This document shows positions 25,431 through 35,709 of a stretch of 61,437 bases of DNA, piece by piece. The notes below the pieces were generated by a model. That model saw nothing but the letters and a program-made list of their open reading frames with translations. It had not been told where the DNA came from and did no database searches. A program made the translations under genes and the position numbers. Each line of letters starts with the position of its first letter. The first letter of the stretch is position 1. This stretch comes from Bacillus norwichensis (lineage in GTDB: Bacteria > Bacillota > Bacilli > Bacillales > Bacillaceae_C): the NCBI RefSeq assembly GCF_014836955.1, contig NZ_JACSPV010000024.1:1-61437 (forward strand). Reading direction: 5' to 3'.

Positions 25431-25466
25431 TGAGTAGTACATCTTAATTGAAGTCTATACATTTTA

Positions 25467-25507
25467 GGCCGGGTCCAGCCATTTTATTATGGTTCCCGGC
25501 TTTTTTG
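25467..25507 (+). terminator. Riboswitch expression-platform terminator
   Basis: GGCCGGGTCCAGCC...GGTTCCCGGC followed by seven T. Placed between the TPP aptamer and the thiC ribosome site, it is the likely switchable terminator. Confidence 0.9.
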
Positions 25508-25560
25508 TATTGTCTGCTCGGAATCCTGCCTATCAGATCTCGTCCTTTAACAAAAAATGA

Positions 25561-27360
<1,800 letters not shown>

Positions 27361-27375
27361 TTTTCTCGGAGGTGC

Positions 27376-27546
27376 ATGATGAGCGTACAAAAAATAAAAG
27401 AAGAAATCCGACAGTTGGAACTACGCATCAAAAATCTGAATATCCGGGTCAAAAAGATTCAGCAATCCTGTCATCATCAATATGATGGGAGTGAATATTA
27501 CGAAACCTGCAAAAAGTGTGGAAAAGTGAATGCCTTGTACTATTAG
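27376..27546 (+). CDS. Small coiled-coil/zinc-ribbon-like protein
   Basis: 56 codons, ATG 27376 or ATG 27379, with CGGAGGTG just upstream and 15 bp after the thiC stop. The first 30 residues are a charged helix (KIKEEIRQLELRIKNLNIRV). The rest has SCHHQYDG and CKKCGK, a likely metal-binding Cys/His set. No family name recognised. It is probably co-transcribed with thiC. Confidence 0.6.
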   Translation: MMSVQKIKEEIRQLELRIKNLNIRVKKIQQSCHHQYDGSEYYETCKKCGKVNALYY

Positions 27547-27824
27547 AGATAAGCTAAGGTTGATTCTAAGAATGGGGGAGAAGTTGTCTGTTCTTTTGCT
27601 TTCATTCAAAACAGTTATGACCAATGAGGAAAGACTCCCGTTATAACTGGTTAGCGGATAAAACGGGAACGGGATAGCCGTATAAAGCCTACCATCATCA
27701 GGATTTCGATTAAAAACAATCACTTTTGGTGAAGGTGGTTACCCCAAATGGAAATCAGTCGGAGAAAAGTGAACAAGATCCATTTTCTTCGACTGATTCA
27801 ATTTAAGGCAGGATACCACTTGCA
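27547..27824. other. Intergenic between thiC unit and MFS gene
   Basis: No gene supported. A near-perfect inverted repeat AATCAGTC...GACTGATT with AGAAAA/TTTTCT arms lies at 27755-27800 and could be a terminator for the + strand transcript. Confidence 0.5.
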
Positions 27825-27870
27825 AAAAAGCAGAATTGACTAGAGGTTGCATCTCTGTCAATTCTGCTTG
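27825..27870 (-). terminator. Terminator of MFS gene
   Basis: AAGCAGAATTGAC/GTCAATTCTGCTT stem. On the minus strand it is followed by TTTTTTG, just after the MFS stop codon. Confidence 0.85.
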
Positions 27871-27875
27871 AAAGT

Positions 27876-29075
27876 CTATTTTAATGCTGGAGCTGCTTTT
27901 TTCGACAATTTCAGTCTCCTTTGCCACACTGATGATACAAACAATGTCACAGCAAGAACAATTAAACCGAGTAAAAACGGATAGATCATATGGATATCAT
28001 AGATCATCCCTGCAATGAGTGGTCCAAGGACATTCCCGATACTCATATAGGCGTTGTTCATTCCCATAGCGAAGCCTTGCTCATTCCCGGCTAATTTCGA
28101 AATCAGCGTATTCAGGACAGGTCTTAATATGGACGTTGCCATGAAAATGATCAGTGTCACAACGAAAAAGAGTACATAGCTTGATGCAAAGATTGAAAAT
28201 AAAAATCCGGCAGCTGAAACCGCCAAGAAGATATTCATCACTTTACCTTCACCCAAACGGGAAACAAGACGATCGACCACAAAAAGCTGAAGGATAACAC
28301 TGATAATACCAGAGACAGTTACCATGAACGCTATTTTTTGTGGTGTGGCTTTAAAGGCATTATCGAGATAAAGACCGATAATTGATTCGTAAGCCATCAG
28401 GCCGAAGCTCATAACCAATACGATGATAAGTGGAATAAAATAGGGCTTGTGAATAGACTGCGCAAGTTTTTTTGCCATGGAATCTCCCGCAGTACTATCC
28501 CCCTGAACATTTTCCTCTTTACTCTCTTTAAGGACAATAATAGAAAAAACTGCAGCTACAACACCTACAATCGCTGATACAAGAAGCGGCATTTTCAGTC
28601 CATAGTCAGCTAAAAAGCCTCCGACACCAGGACCAACCACAATTCCTAGTGACATTGCAGCAGAAATATAACTGTTTCCTTTTGCACGCTGTTCGAGAGT
28701 GGTGATATCAGCTACATAAGCAAATATAGCCGGAATTAGCAGGGCTGCACCAATACCTCCGATAACACGCGAAAGGTACAAAATGCCAACTGAATTGGAA
28801 AAATAAAAGATGAACATGGAAAATGCTAATCCGCTCAATCCATAAATGATCATTTTTCTCCTTCCGTATTGGTCCGTCCATTTACCAGCAATCGGGGACA
28901 TGATGAATTGCGCGCCTGCAAAAATAGCAATCATTAGACCAGCAGCCGTTCCGCCCTGGCCGATGGATACTAAATAGGCGGGCATAATCGGAATGATGAT
29001 CCCAAAACTCCCAATAGCAATAAACATATTGATCATTAAAACAAATAACTTTCTTTTTTGATCAGGCTGCACCAT
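27876..29075 (-). CDS. MFS multidrug efflux transporter (Bmr/NorA-like)
   Basis: 399 residues with 12 predicted membrane segments. Loop 2-3 carries motif A (GKWTDQYGRRKMI) and segment 5 carries the antiporter motif C (LGIVVGPGVGGFL), both typical of DHA1 drug:H+ antiporters such as Bmr, Blt and NorA. The central loop (KESKEENVQGDSTAGDS) separates the two six-helix halves. The substrate cannot be told from sequence. ATG 29075 has AGAGGGG upstream. No regulator gene is adjacent. Confidence 0.88.
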   Translation of the reverse strand: MVQPDQKRKLFVLMINMFIAIGSFGIIIPIMPAYLVSIGQGGTAAGLMIAIFAGAQFIMSPIAGKWTDQYGRRKMIIYGLSGLAFSMFIFYFSNSVGILYLSRVIGGIGAALLIPAIFAYVADITTLEQRAKGNSYISAAMSLGIVVGPGVGGFLADYGLKMPLLVSAIVGVVAAVFSIIVLKESKEENVQGDSTAGDSMAKKLAQSIHKPYFIPLIIVLVMSFGLMAYESIIGLYLDNAFKATPQKIAFMVTVSGIISVILQLFVVDRLVSRLGEGKVMNIFLAVSAAGFLFSIFASSYVLFFVVTLIIFMATSILRPVLNTLISKLAGNEQGFAMGMNNAYMSIGNVLGPLIAGMIYDIHMIYPFLLGLIVLAVTLFVSSVWQRRLKLSKKAAPALK

Positions 29076-29166
29076 AATCCCCTCTTTTCTTCTTCTACTT
29101 AAAACACAGCTTCTTAATATAACAATACACGGAGGGAAAAGTCAATAAGTTTTTTTGAATTCTTTT

Positions 29167-29210
29167 TTAACTTCATTCAGAGGAGGATATAGCCCGGCTG
29201 AAGCAAGGGA
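29167..29210 (+). repeat. Family 1 repeat remnant, copy 6
   Basis: TTAACTTCATTCAG directly joined through a short piece to CCCGGCTGAAG. These are the two arms of the element's closing stem with the middle deleted. It follows a T-run, as other copies do. Confidence 0.6.
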
Positions 29211-29220
29211 ATTAGGATTT

Positions 29221-29406
29221 ATTTTTGAATCACGGACAGTATTCTCTAGACATAGGACAGTAAGTGCTAAAATTCAGACAGTATTTTTGAATCACGGACA
29301 GTATTCTCTAGACATAGGACAGTAAGTGCTAAAATTCAGACAGTATTTTTGGATCACGGATAGTATTCTCTAGACATAGGACAGTATGTGCCAAAACTCA
29401 GACCGT
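29221..29406. repeat. Tandem repeat, 3 copies of 62 bp
   Basis: Three head-to-tail 62-bp units starting at 29221, 29283 and 29345. Copies 1 and 2 are identical; copy 3 has a few changes. Each contains ATCACGGACAGTATTCTC and TAGACATAGGACAGTAAGTG. No ORF. Function unknown. Confidence 0.9.
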
Positions 29407-29561
29407 ATTTTTATATACTGTATCGTTTTGATCGAAAAATCTTTTATTGTACGGTACTGAATCTGAACAGTAGAAGAAAGATTTTAGTTCAACTTATATA
29501 GACATAGAAAAGCTTAATTTGAACTAAACATTTCATCTGACTTTCTTACTTTATAAAAATA

Positions 29562-29721
29562 GAGGCTGGGACATAACTAAAAAGATCAACCTAAAAGACG
29601 AATGATTTATAGAAATTAATAGCTTTAAACAAGAAAATCCGAACTGATTCAATTTCTCCTAGAAGAAATTTGAATCAAAGTTCGGATTTTCCTTTACCTA
29701 AAATGGTTCTGTCCCAGCCTC
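29562..29721. mobile_element. 160-bp inverted-repeat element (MITE-like)
   Basis: The ends GAGGCTGGGACATAAC and GTTCTGTCCCAGCCTC are near-perfect inverted repeats. Inside lies a second hairpin, GAAAATCCGAACT...AGTTCGGATTTTC (about 29634-29692). Elements with GGCTGGGACA ends are widespread between genes of Firmicutes and may double as bidirectional terminators. Here it sits 8 bp from the stop codon of the YuiF-like gene. Confidence 0.75.
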
Positions 29722-29728
29722 GGGTAAC

Positions 29729-31057
29729 TTATAAAACGAGAGCTGCAATCATTCCGAAAATGAAAAGCGGAATATTATAATGAAGGAATGTAGGTACACA
29801 AGTCTCCCAGATATGATGGTGGCGCCCATCGGCATTCAGGCCGGCAGTTGGCCCGAGCGTACTGTCAGAGGCAGGGGAACCAGCATCACCGAGTGCTCCG
29901 GCAGTTCCAATCAAAGCAGCTGTTGCAAACGGAGAAAGCCCGGCAGCTGCACAAAGTGGAACATAAAGGGCTGCGAGAATTGGAATCGTACCGAAAGAAG
30001 AACCAATTCCCATTGTAATGACTAATCCGATGAGCAGCATGAAAAAGGCAAGCAACATGGGAGAGTCTCCTATGATACCTGTTGTTTTTTCCACAAGTTC
30101 AGTAACAGAACCTGTTTCTTTCAATACTGTCGCATAGCCTGAAGCTACGAGCATCACGAATGCGATCATTCCCATCATGCCAATTCCTTCCTGGACAACT
30201 TTATCTCCATCATGGAATTTAACGACTCTCGTAATGAACAAAATGACAATACCTGTCAATGCACCGAGAACGAGAGATTCAGAAACTATTTGAACGACTA
30301 ACGCAGCAATGATGGCAAGAACAGTAAACGTATGCCCCATGCTCCAAGAAACAGAAGCAGATTTGTTGGTCATGTCTTCAGCCTTATCGAGTTCTGCGGG
30401 AGGCATTTGCATGGCTGGTTTGGAGACGCGATCTTTTCTATAAGAAATAAAGATGGCAATCAAAAGACCAACAATCATGCCTGATCCCGGAATCAGCATG
30501 GACAAGCTTACATCATTCATAGAAATATTCATCCCGTTGGAAATCATTTCATCGCGGATGATTCCATGGAAAAGCAACCCGAATCCGGCAGGAATCATGA
30601 TATAAGGAGCCTTCAACCCGAAGGTCAACGCAGTAGCGACGGCTCTTCTGTCCAGTTTGAGCCGGTCAAATAAACCAAGAAGTGGTGGGATTAAAATAGG
30701 AATAAATGCGATATGCACAGGAACTGCATTCTGGGACAAACAAGCAATCCCAGCAATAGTCAGTACAAGTATCGTTTTTTTACCACTAAAGACTTTAAGC
30801 ATTTGATTAACCAGCAGTGTCGTAATGCCTGAAAGACCGATCATAACAGCGAAAATCCCCAGCAAAATATAGCTGAGCGCTGTATTGGCCTGGCCGCCCA
30901 TCCCTGAAATCATTAGATTCACAGAGTCAGAGAAATTCATTCCTGATACAAGGCCGGCAGTCAGGGAGGCGATGAGGATTGCAAATAAGACGTTCACACG
31001 AAGAAGACTTAATGCAACCATAACTATGACACTGATTATAACAGCATTAGTCACCAT
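29729..31057 (-). CDS. Na+/H+ antiporter-family transporter (YuiF-like)
   Basis: 442 residues, 10-12 membrane segments, close in size to B. subtilis YuiF. Conserved pieces: SGMGGQANTALSYILLGIFAV, CLSQNAVPVHIAFIPILIPP, LTFGLKAPYIMIPAGFG, GSSFGTIPILAALYVPLC and the GDAGSPASDSTLGPT loop. The family is annotated as Na+/H+ antiporter or amino-acid/carboxylate transporter; substrate not established. ATG 31057 has GAGGTTAAG upstream. Divergent from acoR with a 290-bp gap. Confidence 0.82.
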   Translation of the reverse strand: MVTNAVIISVIVMVALSLLRVNVLFAILIASLTAGLVSGMNFSDSVNLMISGMGGQANTALSYILLGIFAVMIGLSGITTLLVNQMLKVFSGKKTILVLTIAGIACLSQNAVPVHIAFIPILIPPLLGLFDRLKLDRRAVATALTFGLKAPYIMIPAGFGLLFHGIIRDEMISNGMNISMNDVSLSMLIPGSGMIVGLLIAIFISYRKDRVSKPAMQMPPAELDKAEDMTNKSASVSWSMGHTFTVLAIIAALVVQIVSESLVLGALTGIVILFITRVVKFHDGDKVVQEGIGMMGMIAFVMLVASGYATVLKETGSVTELVEKTTGIIGDSPMLLAFFMLLIGLVITMGIGSSFGTIPILAALYVPLCAAAGLSPFATAALIGTAGALGDAGSPASDSTLGPTAGLNADGRHHHIWETCVPTFLHYNIPLFIFGMIAALVL

Positions 31058-31181
31058 GACTTAACCTCATTTCTATTTTTTTATACCATACTCTATCATC
31101 CATATCACTCATGAAAATGTCAACGGTGAATTGTATGAAGTTCTAAATGCATGGGATCAACCTGAATCAGCACGAAAAGCA

Positions 31182-31227
31182 TGGCCATAATCATACTACA
31201 TCAAGAGTTACAGGGGAATTATGGCCA
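31182..31227. promoter_or_regulatory. Inverted repeat in the YuiF-acoR intergenic region
   Basis: TGGCCATAAT (31182-31191) and ATTATGGCCA (31218-31227), perfect 10-bp arms with a 26-bp gap, between two divergent genes. The spacing is long for a terminator; a protein-binding site is possible, for example for AcoR. Confidence 0.45.
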
Positions 31228-31353
31228 AGCTTCTTCATATGTACTTTATTTGTCTGCAATTTTTAATAGTTATTTCACGTTGTTGACAGGAAATTCAGCA
31301 CGAATAGCGAAATTCTTTCTTAAATAGAAAACTTGGAAAGGCGGGGTGTGAGA

Positions 31354-33192
31354 GTGCTGGAGGTGCGGGATCCTTTAAAGAATTCTGTTTGGAGCCGGTT
31401 TGTTCAGGAAGGTGTTTTGGATGAAAGCAGGATTAATAAAAGAATTTCCGAGTCTTGGTATATTTGCCGTAAAGACGGGGTTAATCCGTACAATGGCAAA
31501 GGTGAAAAAATACTCCAACAAAAACAATTTGTCCAGCGAAAGAATGAACGAAATGATTTGTTGTATGTTGCTCTTCCATTAATTAAGAATCTGCAAAAAA
31601 TTTTTGCTCAGACAAAGTCCTTATTCTTACTTGTTGATTCCGAAGGATATGTGCTCTATATGGATGGTGATCCATTGGCATTGGAAAAGGCAGGTGCCAT
31701 CAATTTTATTGAGGGTGCAAAGTGGACTGAAAAAGAGGTAGGGACGAATGCTGTAGGAACCGCACTTAGGACAAGGGAGCCCATTACCGTCATCGGAGCG
31801 GAGCATTATGCAGTAGCTTCTCATTCCTGGGGATGTGCATCTTCGCCAATCCTTGGTGAGGATGGATGTGTTGAAGGGGTATTAAATATTTCATATCCGT
31901 TGGAATTTGGCGTCCATGAACAGATGCTGCCAGCTGTCGTATCCGTAGCTTATGCCATTGAGCAGAAACTAATAAACATTGCAAAAGATAAAGAACTTGA
32001 ATTGATGCAATATGTTTTCTTCACAGAATCTCAAGATTCCCTTTCGCTTATCTGCAATGAGAAAGAAAAAATCATTTGGTCAAGCTCTCAGATAAAAAAA
32101 GAACGTTCTATTAATCAAGCTGCGTCACTTTTATCGGAACTCTTAAATGAAGGTTATTCCGTGATTCAAAAACAACCTGTCTACTCCCAAACCCAATATG
32201 ATTTGATCGGATATAAAATAATATTGAAAAAAACGCCAATGGATGAAGGAACAAAGTTATTCGGGAAACCGGAATTTACATATGGCGGTGTTTGCGGTGA
32301 AAGTGAGAAGTTCCGGTCAGTCCTGTTCCAAGCCAAAAGAGCTGCCAGCTCTAATATCGCTGTCCATATAAATGGAGAAACAGGAACGGGGAAAGAGGTT
32401 ATGGCCCGTTCCATCCACTTAAACAGTACTAGAAAACACGCTCCTTTTGTAGCCGTCAACTGCGGTACCTTTCCAAAAGAATTGATTGCCAGCGAATTGT
32501 TTGGATATGTCGGCGGAGCTTTTACTGGATCCAAGCGTGAGGGGCATAAGGGAAAGTTTCAGCAGGCAAATGGCGGAACCTTATTTTTGGATGAGGTCGC
32601 CGAAATAACTCAGGAGATGCAAGTAGCACTGCTAAGAGTGCTGGAGGAGAAAAAGGTTGTTCCTGTTGGGGGTACGAAGGCGATACCAGTTGATGTAAGA
32701 ATTATTACAGCCACTCATTGTGATTTGGCTGAATTGGCCAGAAAGGGAGACGTAAGGGAGGATTTCTTTTATAGAATATTTGTCTATCCCATTTACTTGC
32801 CTTCTCTGCGTGACAGGGTTGAAGACATTCCTTATTTCATTAAGCACTATTGTCGTACGAATCATTGGACGGTGACTTTTCCAGATGATTTGCTAGATTA
32901 TCTGGAAACGTATGATTGGCCTGGAAACATACGAGAACTGCAAAATTTTCTTGAGCGTCTGCGGCTTGAATGTGAATTAGGTCTTCCGACATTAACGGAT
33001 GTAAAAAAGCTCCTTCACCCTGCCATTAAGAACATCAGTCATTCGGACCCGTTGACATACAGGGAGCAAATTGAAAAAGACAATATGATGAATGCTTTAC
33101 TCGCCGCTGATGGAAATGTTACAAAAGCTGCAGAAAGGCTGAATATTTCGAGAAGCACTCTTTACCGAAGGATAAAGAAATTCAATTTGTAG
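31354..33192 (+). CDS. acoR: Sigma-54-dependent activator AcoR-like
   Basis: About 612 residues. The N-terminal third holds a GAF-type sensor (SLFLLVDSEGYVLYM, WTEKEVGTNAVGTAL). The central AAA+ domain has Walker A GETGTGKE, GAFTGS (the sigma-54 contact loop), GGTLFLDEV (Walker B) and the R-finger region. The C-terminus has a Fis-type helix-turn-helix (GNVTKAAERLNISRSTLYRRIKK). AcoR activates acetoin dehydrogenase genes with sigma-54. In-frame starts exist at TTG 31333, GTG 31348 and GTG 31354; the last has the best spacing from AAGGCGGGG. Acetoin sensing by the GAF region is inferred from relatives. Confidence 0.88.
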   Translation: MLEVRDPLKNSVWSRFVQEGVLDESRINKRISESWYICRKDGVNPYNGKGEKILQQKQFVQRKNERNDLLYVALPLIKNLQKIFAQTKSLFLLVDSEGYVLYMDGDPLALEKAGAINFIEGAKWTEKEVGTNAVGTALRTREPITVIGAEHYAVASHSWGCASSPILGEDGCVEGVLNISYPLEFGVHEQMLPAVVSVAYAIEQKLINIAKDKELELMQYVFFTESQDSLSLICNEKEKIIWSSSQIKKERSINQAASLLSELLNEGYSVIQKQPVYSQTQYDLIGYKIILKKTPMDEGTKLFGKPEFTYGGVCGESEKFRSVLFQAKRAASSNIAVHINGETGTGKEVMARSIHLNSTRKHAPFVAVNCGTFPKELIASELFGYVGGAFTGSKREGHKGKFQQANGGTLFLDEVAEITQEMQVALLRVLEEKKVVPVGGTKAIPVDVRIITATHCDLAELARKGDVREDFFYRIFVYPIYLPSLRDRVEDIPYFIKHYCRTNHWTVTFPDDLLDYLETYDWPGNIRELQNFLERLRLECELGLPTLTDVKKLLHPAIKNISHSDPLTYREQIEKDNMMNALLAADGNVTKAAERLNISRSTLYRRIKKFNL

Positions 33193-33211
33193 TCATGAGA
33201 ATAAGTGAGGC

Positions 33212-33247
33212 AAAATGAGACAGTGTATCATATCGTCTCATTTTTTA
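33212..33247 (+). terminator. Terminator of acoR
   Basis: AAATGAGAC/GTCTCATTT stem followed by T-run, 20 bp after the acoR stop. Confidence 0.9.
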
Positions 33248-33283
33248 TGAAAATCGGATGCCATCAGGTATCTGATTTTTTTT

Positions 33284-33476
33284 GTGAGTAAAAAAAGTAT
33301 GACTTGTTATGGGAAATTTTATTCAGAAGAAGCTTTTTATTTGTCCGGCAGAGCCGTATCGGACGTACTAGTGCAGCGAAGCGGCGAGAGGTCGTGATTT
33401 GAGCCAGCCAGAGCTTACAATCGCTGCCTCCTCTTGATCGTCTTGTTTGCCTGTGCAGGGCATTGCGCTTTTTTAT
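33284..33476 (+). repeat. Family 2 repeat, copy C
   Basis: Similar to the copy at 19713 over its whole length: GAGTAAAAAAAGTATGACTT, TTGTTATGGGAAATTTTATT, TAGTGCAGCGAAGCG, CTTGATCGTCTTGTTTGCC, GGGCATTGCGC. T-runs flank both ends, matching a T-rich target. It lies between the acoR terminator and the sigma-54 promoter of acoA. Confidence 0.75.
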
Positions 33477-33507
33477 ACAGTCTGGCATTTTTCAAAACTA
33501 ATCATAG

Positions 33508-33524
33508 TTGGTACAAAATTTGCA
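33508..33524 (+). promoter_or_regulatory. Sigma-54 promoter of the aco operon
   Basis: TTGGTACAAAATTTGCA matches the consensus TTGGCACNNNNNTTGCA with one mismatch. GG at 33510-33511 and GC at 33522-33523 have the required 12-bp offset. It lies 37 bp before acoA and fits the adjacent sigma-54 activator gene. Confidence 0.88.
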
Positions 33525-33560
33525 ATAATTTTAATATATAAAATGATAGGAGGAGAGGAA

Positions 33561-34547
33561 ATGATGCTTTCAGCAACAGTCAGTTTAACAGAGCAAAAGG
33601 CTAAATGGATGTATGAAAAAATGTGTGAGATTCGCCAGTTTGAAGACAAAGTCCATGCCATTTTTCAAACGGGTGTACTTCCGGGGTTTGTCCATTTGTA
33701 TGCAGGGCAGGAGGCTGTGGCAGTAGGTGTATGCGCCCACCTCGATGATAAGGACAGCATCACAAGTACTCATAGGGGACATGGACACTGCATCGCCAAG
33801 GGATGTGATCTAGATGGAATGATGGCTGAAATTTATGGAAAAGCAACCGGCTTATGCAAAGGAAAAGGCGGGTCCATGCATATTGCAGATGTGGAAAAAG
33901 GAATGCTTGGGGCAAATGGGATTGTCGGCGGCGGTTTTCCTTTGGCGGTTGGGGCTGCCTTAACGGCAAAGACACTAAATACCGATGCAGTGGCAGTTTG
34001 CTTTTTTGGAGATGGTGCCAATAACCACGGGACTTTCCATGAAGGAATCAATATGGCTGCTATTTGGAAACTGCCTGTTATTTTTGTTGCGGAAAATAAC
34101 GGATATGCGGAAGCGACACCTTTTCATTATGCCTCCAGTTGTACAAATATTGTAGATAGAGCTGCTGCTTATAATATTCCGGGAGAGAAAGTGGACGGAA
34201 AGGATGTTATGGCTGTTTATGCAGCTGCGAAGCGTGCAGTCAAACGTGCTAGAAATGGTGAAGGACCTACATTAATTGAGTGTGTCACTTATCGGAATTA
34301 TGGTCACTTTGAAGGGGATGCCCAGACTTATAAAACTGCTGAAGATAAGGACAAACATTTGAATGAGTTGGATGCCATTGCCTTGTTCCGTGAGTATGTC
34401 CAAACAAACGAGTTGATCAATAAAAATGAATTGGACAATATCGACATTCAAGTGCAAGAAGCTATGGACAAAGCAGTCAAATTTTCTGAAGAGAGCCCTT
34501 TTCCGTCAAAAGAAGATCTGTTAAAAGATGTTTATGTTTCTTATTAA
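33561..34547 (+). CDS. acoA: Acetoin dehydrogenase E1 alpha subunit
   Basis: 328 residues. TPP-dependent E1 alpha: the motif GDGANNHGTFHEGINMAAIW ends near FVAENNGYAEATP (GDG...NN TPP/Mg site). Other family marks are STHRGHGHCIAKGCDL, KGGSMHIADVEKGMLG and the phosphorylation-loop-like YRNYGHFEGD. The short N-terminus and GANGIVGGG are typical of AcoA rather than PDH. ATG 33561 with GGAGGAGAGG upstream; the longer frame from 33447 runs into the promoter and is rejected. First gene of the operon after the sigma-54 promoter. Confidence 0.9.
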   Translation: MMLSATVSLTEQKAKWMYEKMCEIRQFEDKVHAIFQTGVLPGFVHLYAGQEAVAVGVCAHLDDKDSITSTHRGHGHCIAKGCDLDGMMAEIYGKATGLCKGKGGSMHIADVEKGMLGANGIVGGGFPLAVGAALTAKTLNTDAVAVCFFGDGANNHGTFHEGINMAAIWKLPVIFVAENNGYAEATPFHYASSCTNIVDRAAAYNIPGEKVDGKDVMAVYAAAKRAVKRARNGEGPTLIECVTYRNYGHFEGDAQTYKTAEDKDKHLNELDAIALFREYVQTNELINKNELDNIDIQVQEAMDKAVKFSEESPFPSKEDLLKDVYVSY

Positions 34548-34568
34548 AAATGATGGAGGCCGATAAAA

Positions 34569-35603
34569 ATGACTAGAATGATTTCATATTCAGAAGCGAT
34601 TAATGAAGCGATGAAGCTAGCCATGAGACGGGATGAAACGGTTATTTTAATGGGGGAAGATGTAGCGGGGGGCGCGGAAGTTGACCATTTGCAGGATGAA
34701 GATGCATGGGGTGGGGTCATGGGTGTTACGAAGGACCTTGTGACTGAATTTGGAAGAAACAGGGTGCTGGATACACCTATTGCTGAAGCCGGATATGTCG
34801 GTGCCTCTGTAACGGCAGCTGCCACGGGGCTCCGCCCAATTGCAGAATTAATGTTTAACGATTTTATTGGAAGCTGCTTGGATGAAGTGATGAATCAGGG
34901 GGCGAAGCTCCGTTACATGTTTGGAGGAAAAGCAAAGGTTCCACTGACAATTCGGACAATGCATGGAGCCGGGTTTAGAGCGGCGGCCCAGCATTCACAA
35001 AGTCTTTACGCTCTTTTCACCCATATCCCAGGGTTGAAGGTGGTCGTCCCTTCAACCCCAAGAGATGCCAAGGGACTGCTGCTAGCCTCCATTTTTGATG
35101 ATGATCCTGTTATCTTCTTTGAAGATAAAACCCTTTACAATATGAAGGGGGAAGTGGAAGAGGACTTCTTCACCATTCCGCTTGGAAAAGCGGATATTAA
35201 ACGTGAAGGGGAAGACCTCACCATTGTTGCTATTGGAAAACAAGTTCATACCGCATTGGAAGCGGCGGAGAAGCTTACTGAAAGAGGAATTGAAACTGAA
35301 GTGATTGATCCGCGAAGCTTGTCTCCACTTGATGAAGATACAATTTTAAACTCGGTAGCCAAGACAAACCGCATGATCATTATTGATGAAGCAAATCCAA
35401 GATGCAACGCCGCAACAGATATTTCTGCACTTGTGGCAGATAAGGGCTTCGATTATTTGGATGCTCCGATTAAAATGATTACGGCTCCACATAGCCCTGT
35501 ACCGTTCTCACCAGCGTTAGAAGATCTATACTTACCTTCTCCAAAAAAGGTTCTACAAGTTGTAGCTGAGATGATCGGTGACGAAACAGTTGCAGTACAA
35601 TAG
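34569..35603 (+). CDS. acoB: Acetoin dehydrogenase E1 beta subunit
   Basis: 344 residues. Shows MGEDVAGGAEVDHLQDEDAWGG, RVLDTPIAEAGYVG, MFNDFIGSCLDEVMNQ, RTMHGAGFRAAAQHSQSLY and a C-terminal transketolase-like domain with EVIDPRSLSPLD. These are E1 beta features, and GGAEVDHL favours the AcoB subgroup. Lies 21 bp after acoA with GATGGAGG before ATG 34569. Forms the alpha2beta2 E1 that cleaves acetoin using TPP. Confidence 0.9.
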   Translation: MTRMISYSEAINEAMKLAMRRDETVILMGEDVAGGAEVDHLQDEDAWGGVMGVTKDLVTEFGRNRVLDTPIAEAGYVGASVTAAATGLRPIAELMFNDFIGSCLDEVMNQGAKLRYMFGGKAKVPLTIRTMHGAGFRAAAQHSQSLYALFTHIPGLKVVVPSTPRDAKGLLLASIFDDDPVIFFEDKTLYNMKGEVEEDFFTIPLGKADIKREGEDLTIVAIGKQVHTALEAAEKLTERGIETEVIDPRSLSPLDEDTILNSVAKTNRMIIIDEANPRCNAATDISALVADKGFDYLDAPIKMITAPHSPVPFSPALEDLYLPSPKKVLQVVAEMIGDETVAVQ

Positions 35604-35648
35604 TTGAAAATCAGTTCGCTGAAGCTTGCAAATGAATCTTAAAGCAGT

Positions 35649-35684
35649 GCGTGCTGTGTAATCGGGAAACAGCGCGCCTTTTTC
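35649..35684 (+). terminator. Attenuator-like terminator between acoB and acoC
   Basis: GCGTGCTGT pairs with ACAGCGCGC (one G-T pair), followed by CCTTTTTC. It sits in the 106-bp acoB-acoC gap and should lower acoC expression relative to acoAB. Confidence 0.7.
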
Positions 35685-35709
35685 TATATTAATACGAGGA
35701 GGGCGGAAT

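Noticed and set aside
29221-29406. CRISPR array
   Set aside because: The three 62-bp units are contiguous with no unique spacers, and no cas genes are in the window.
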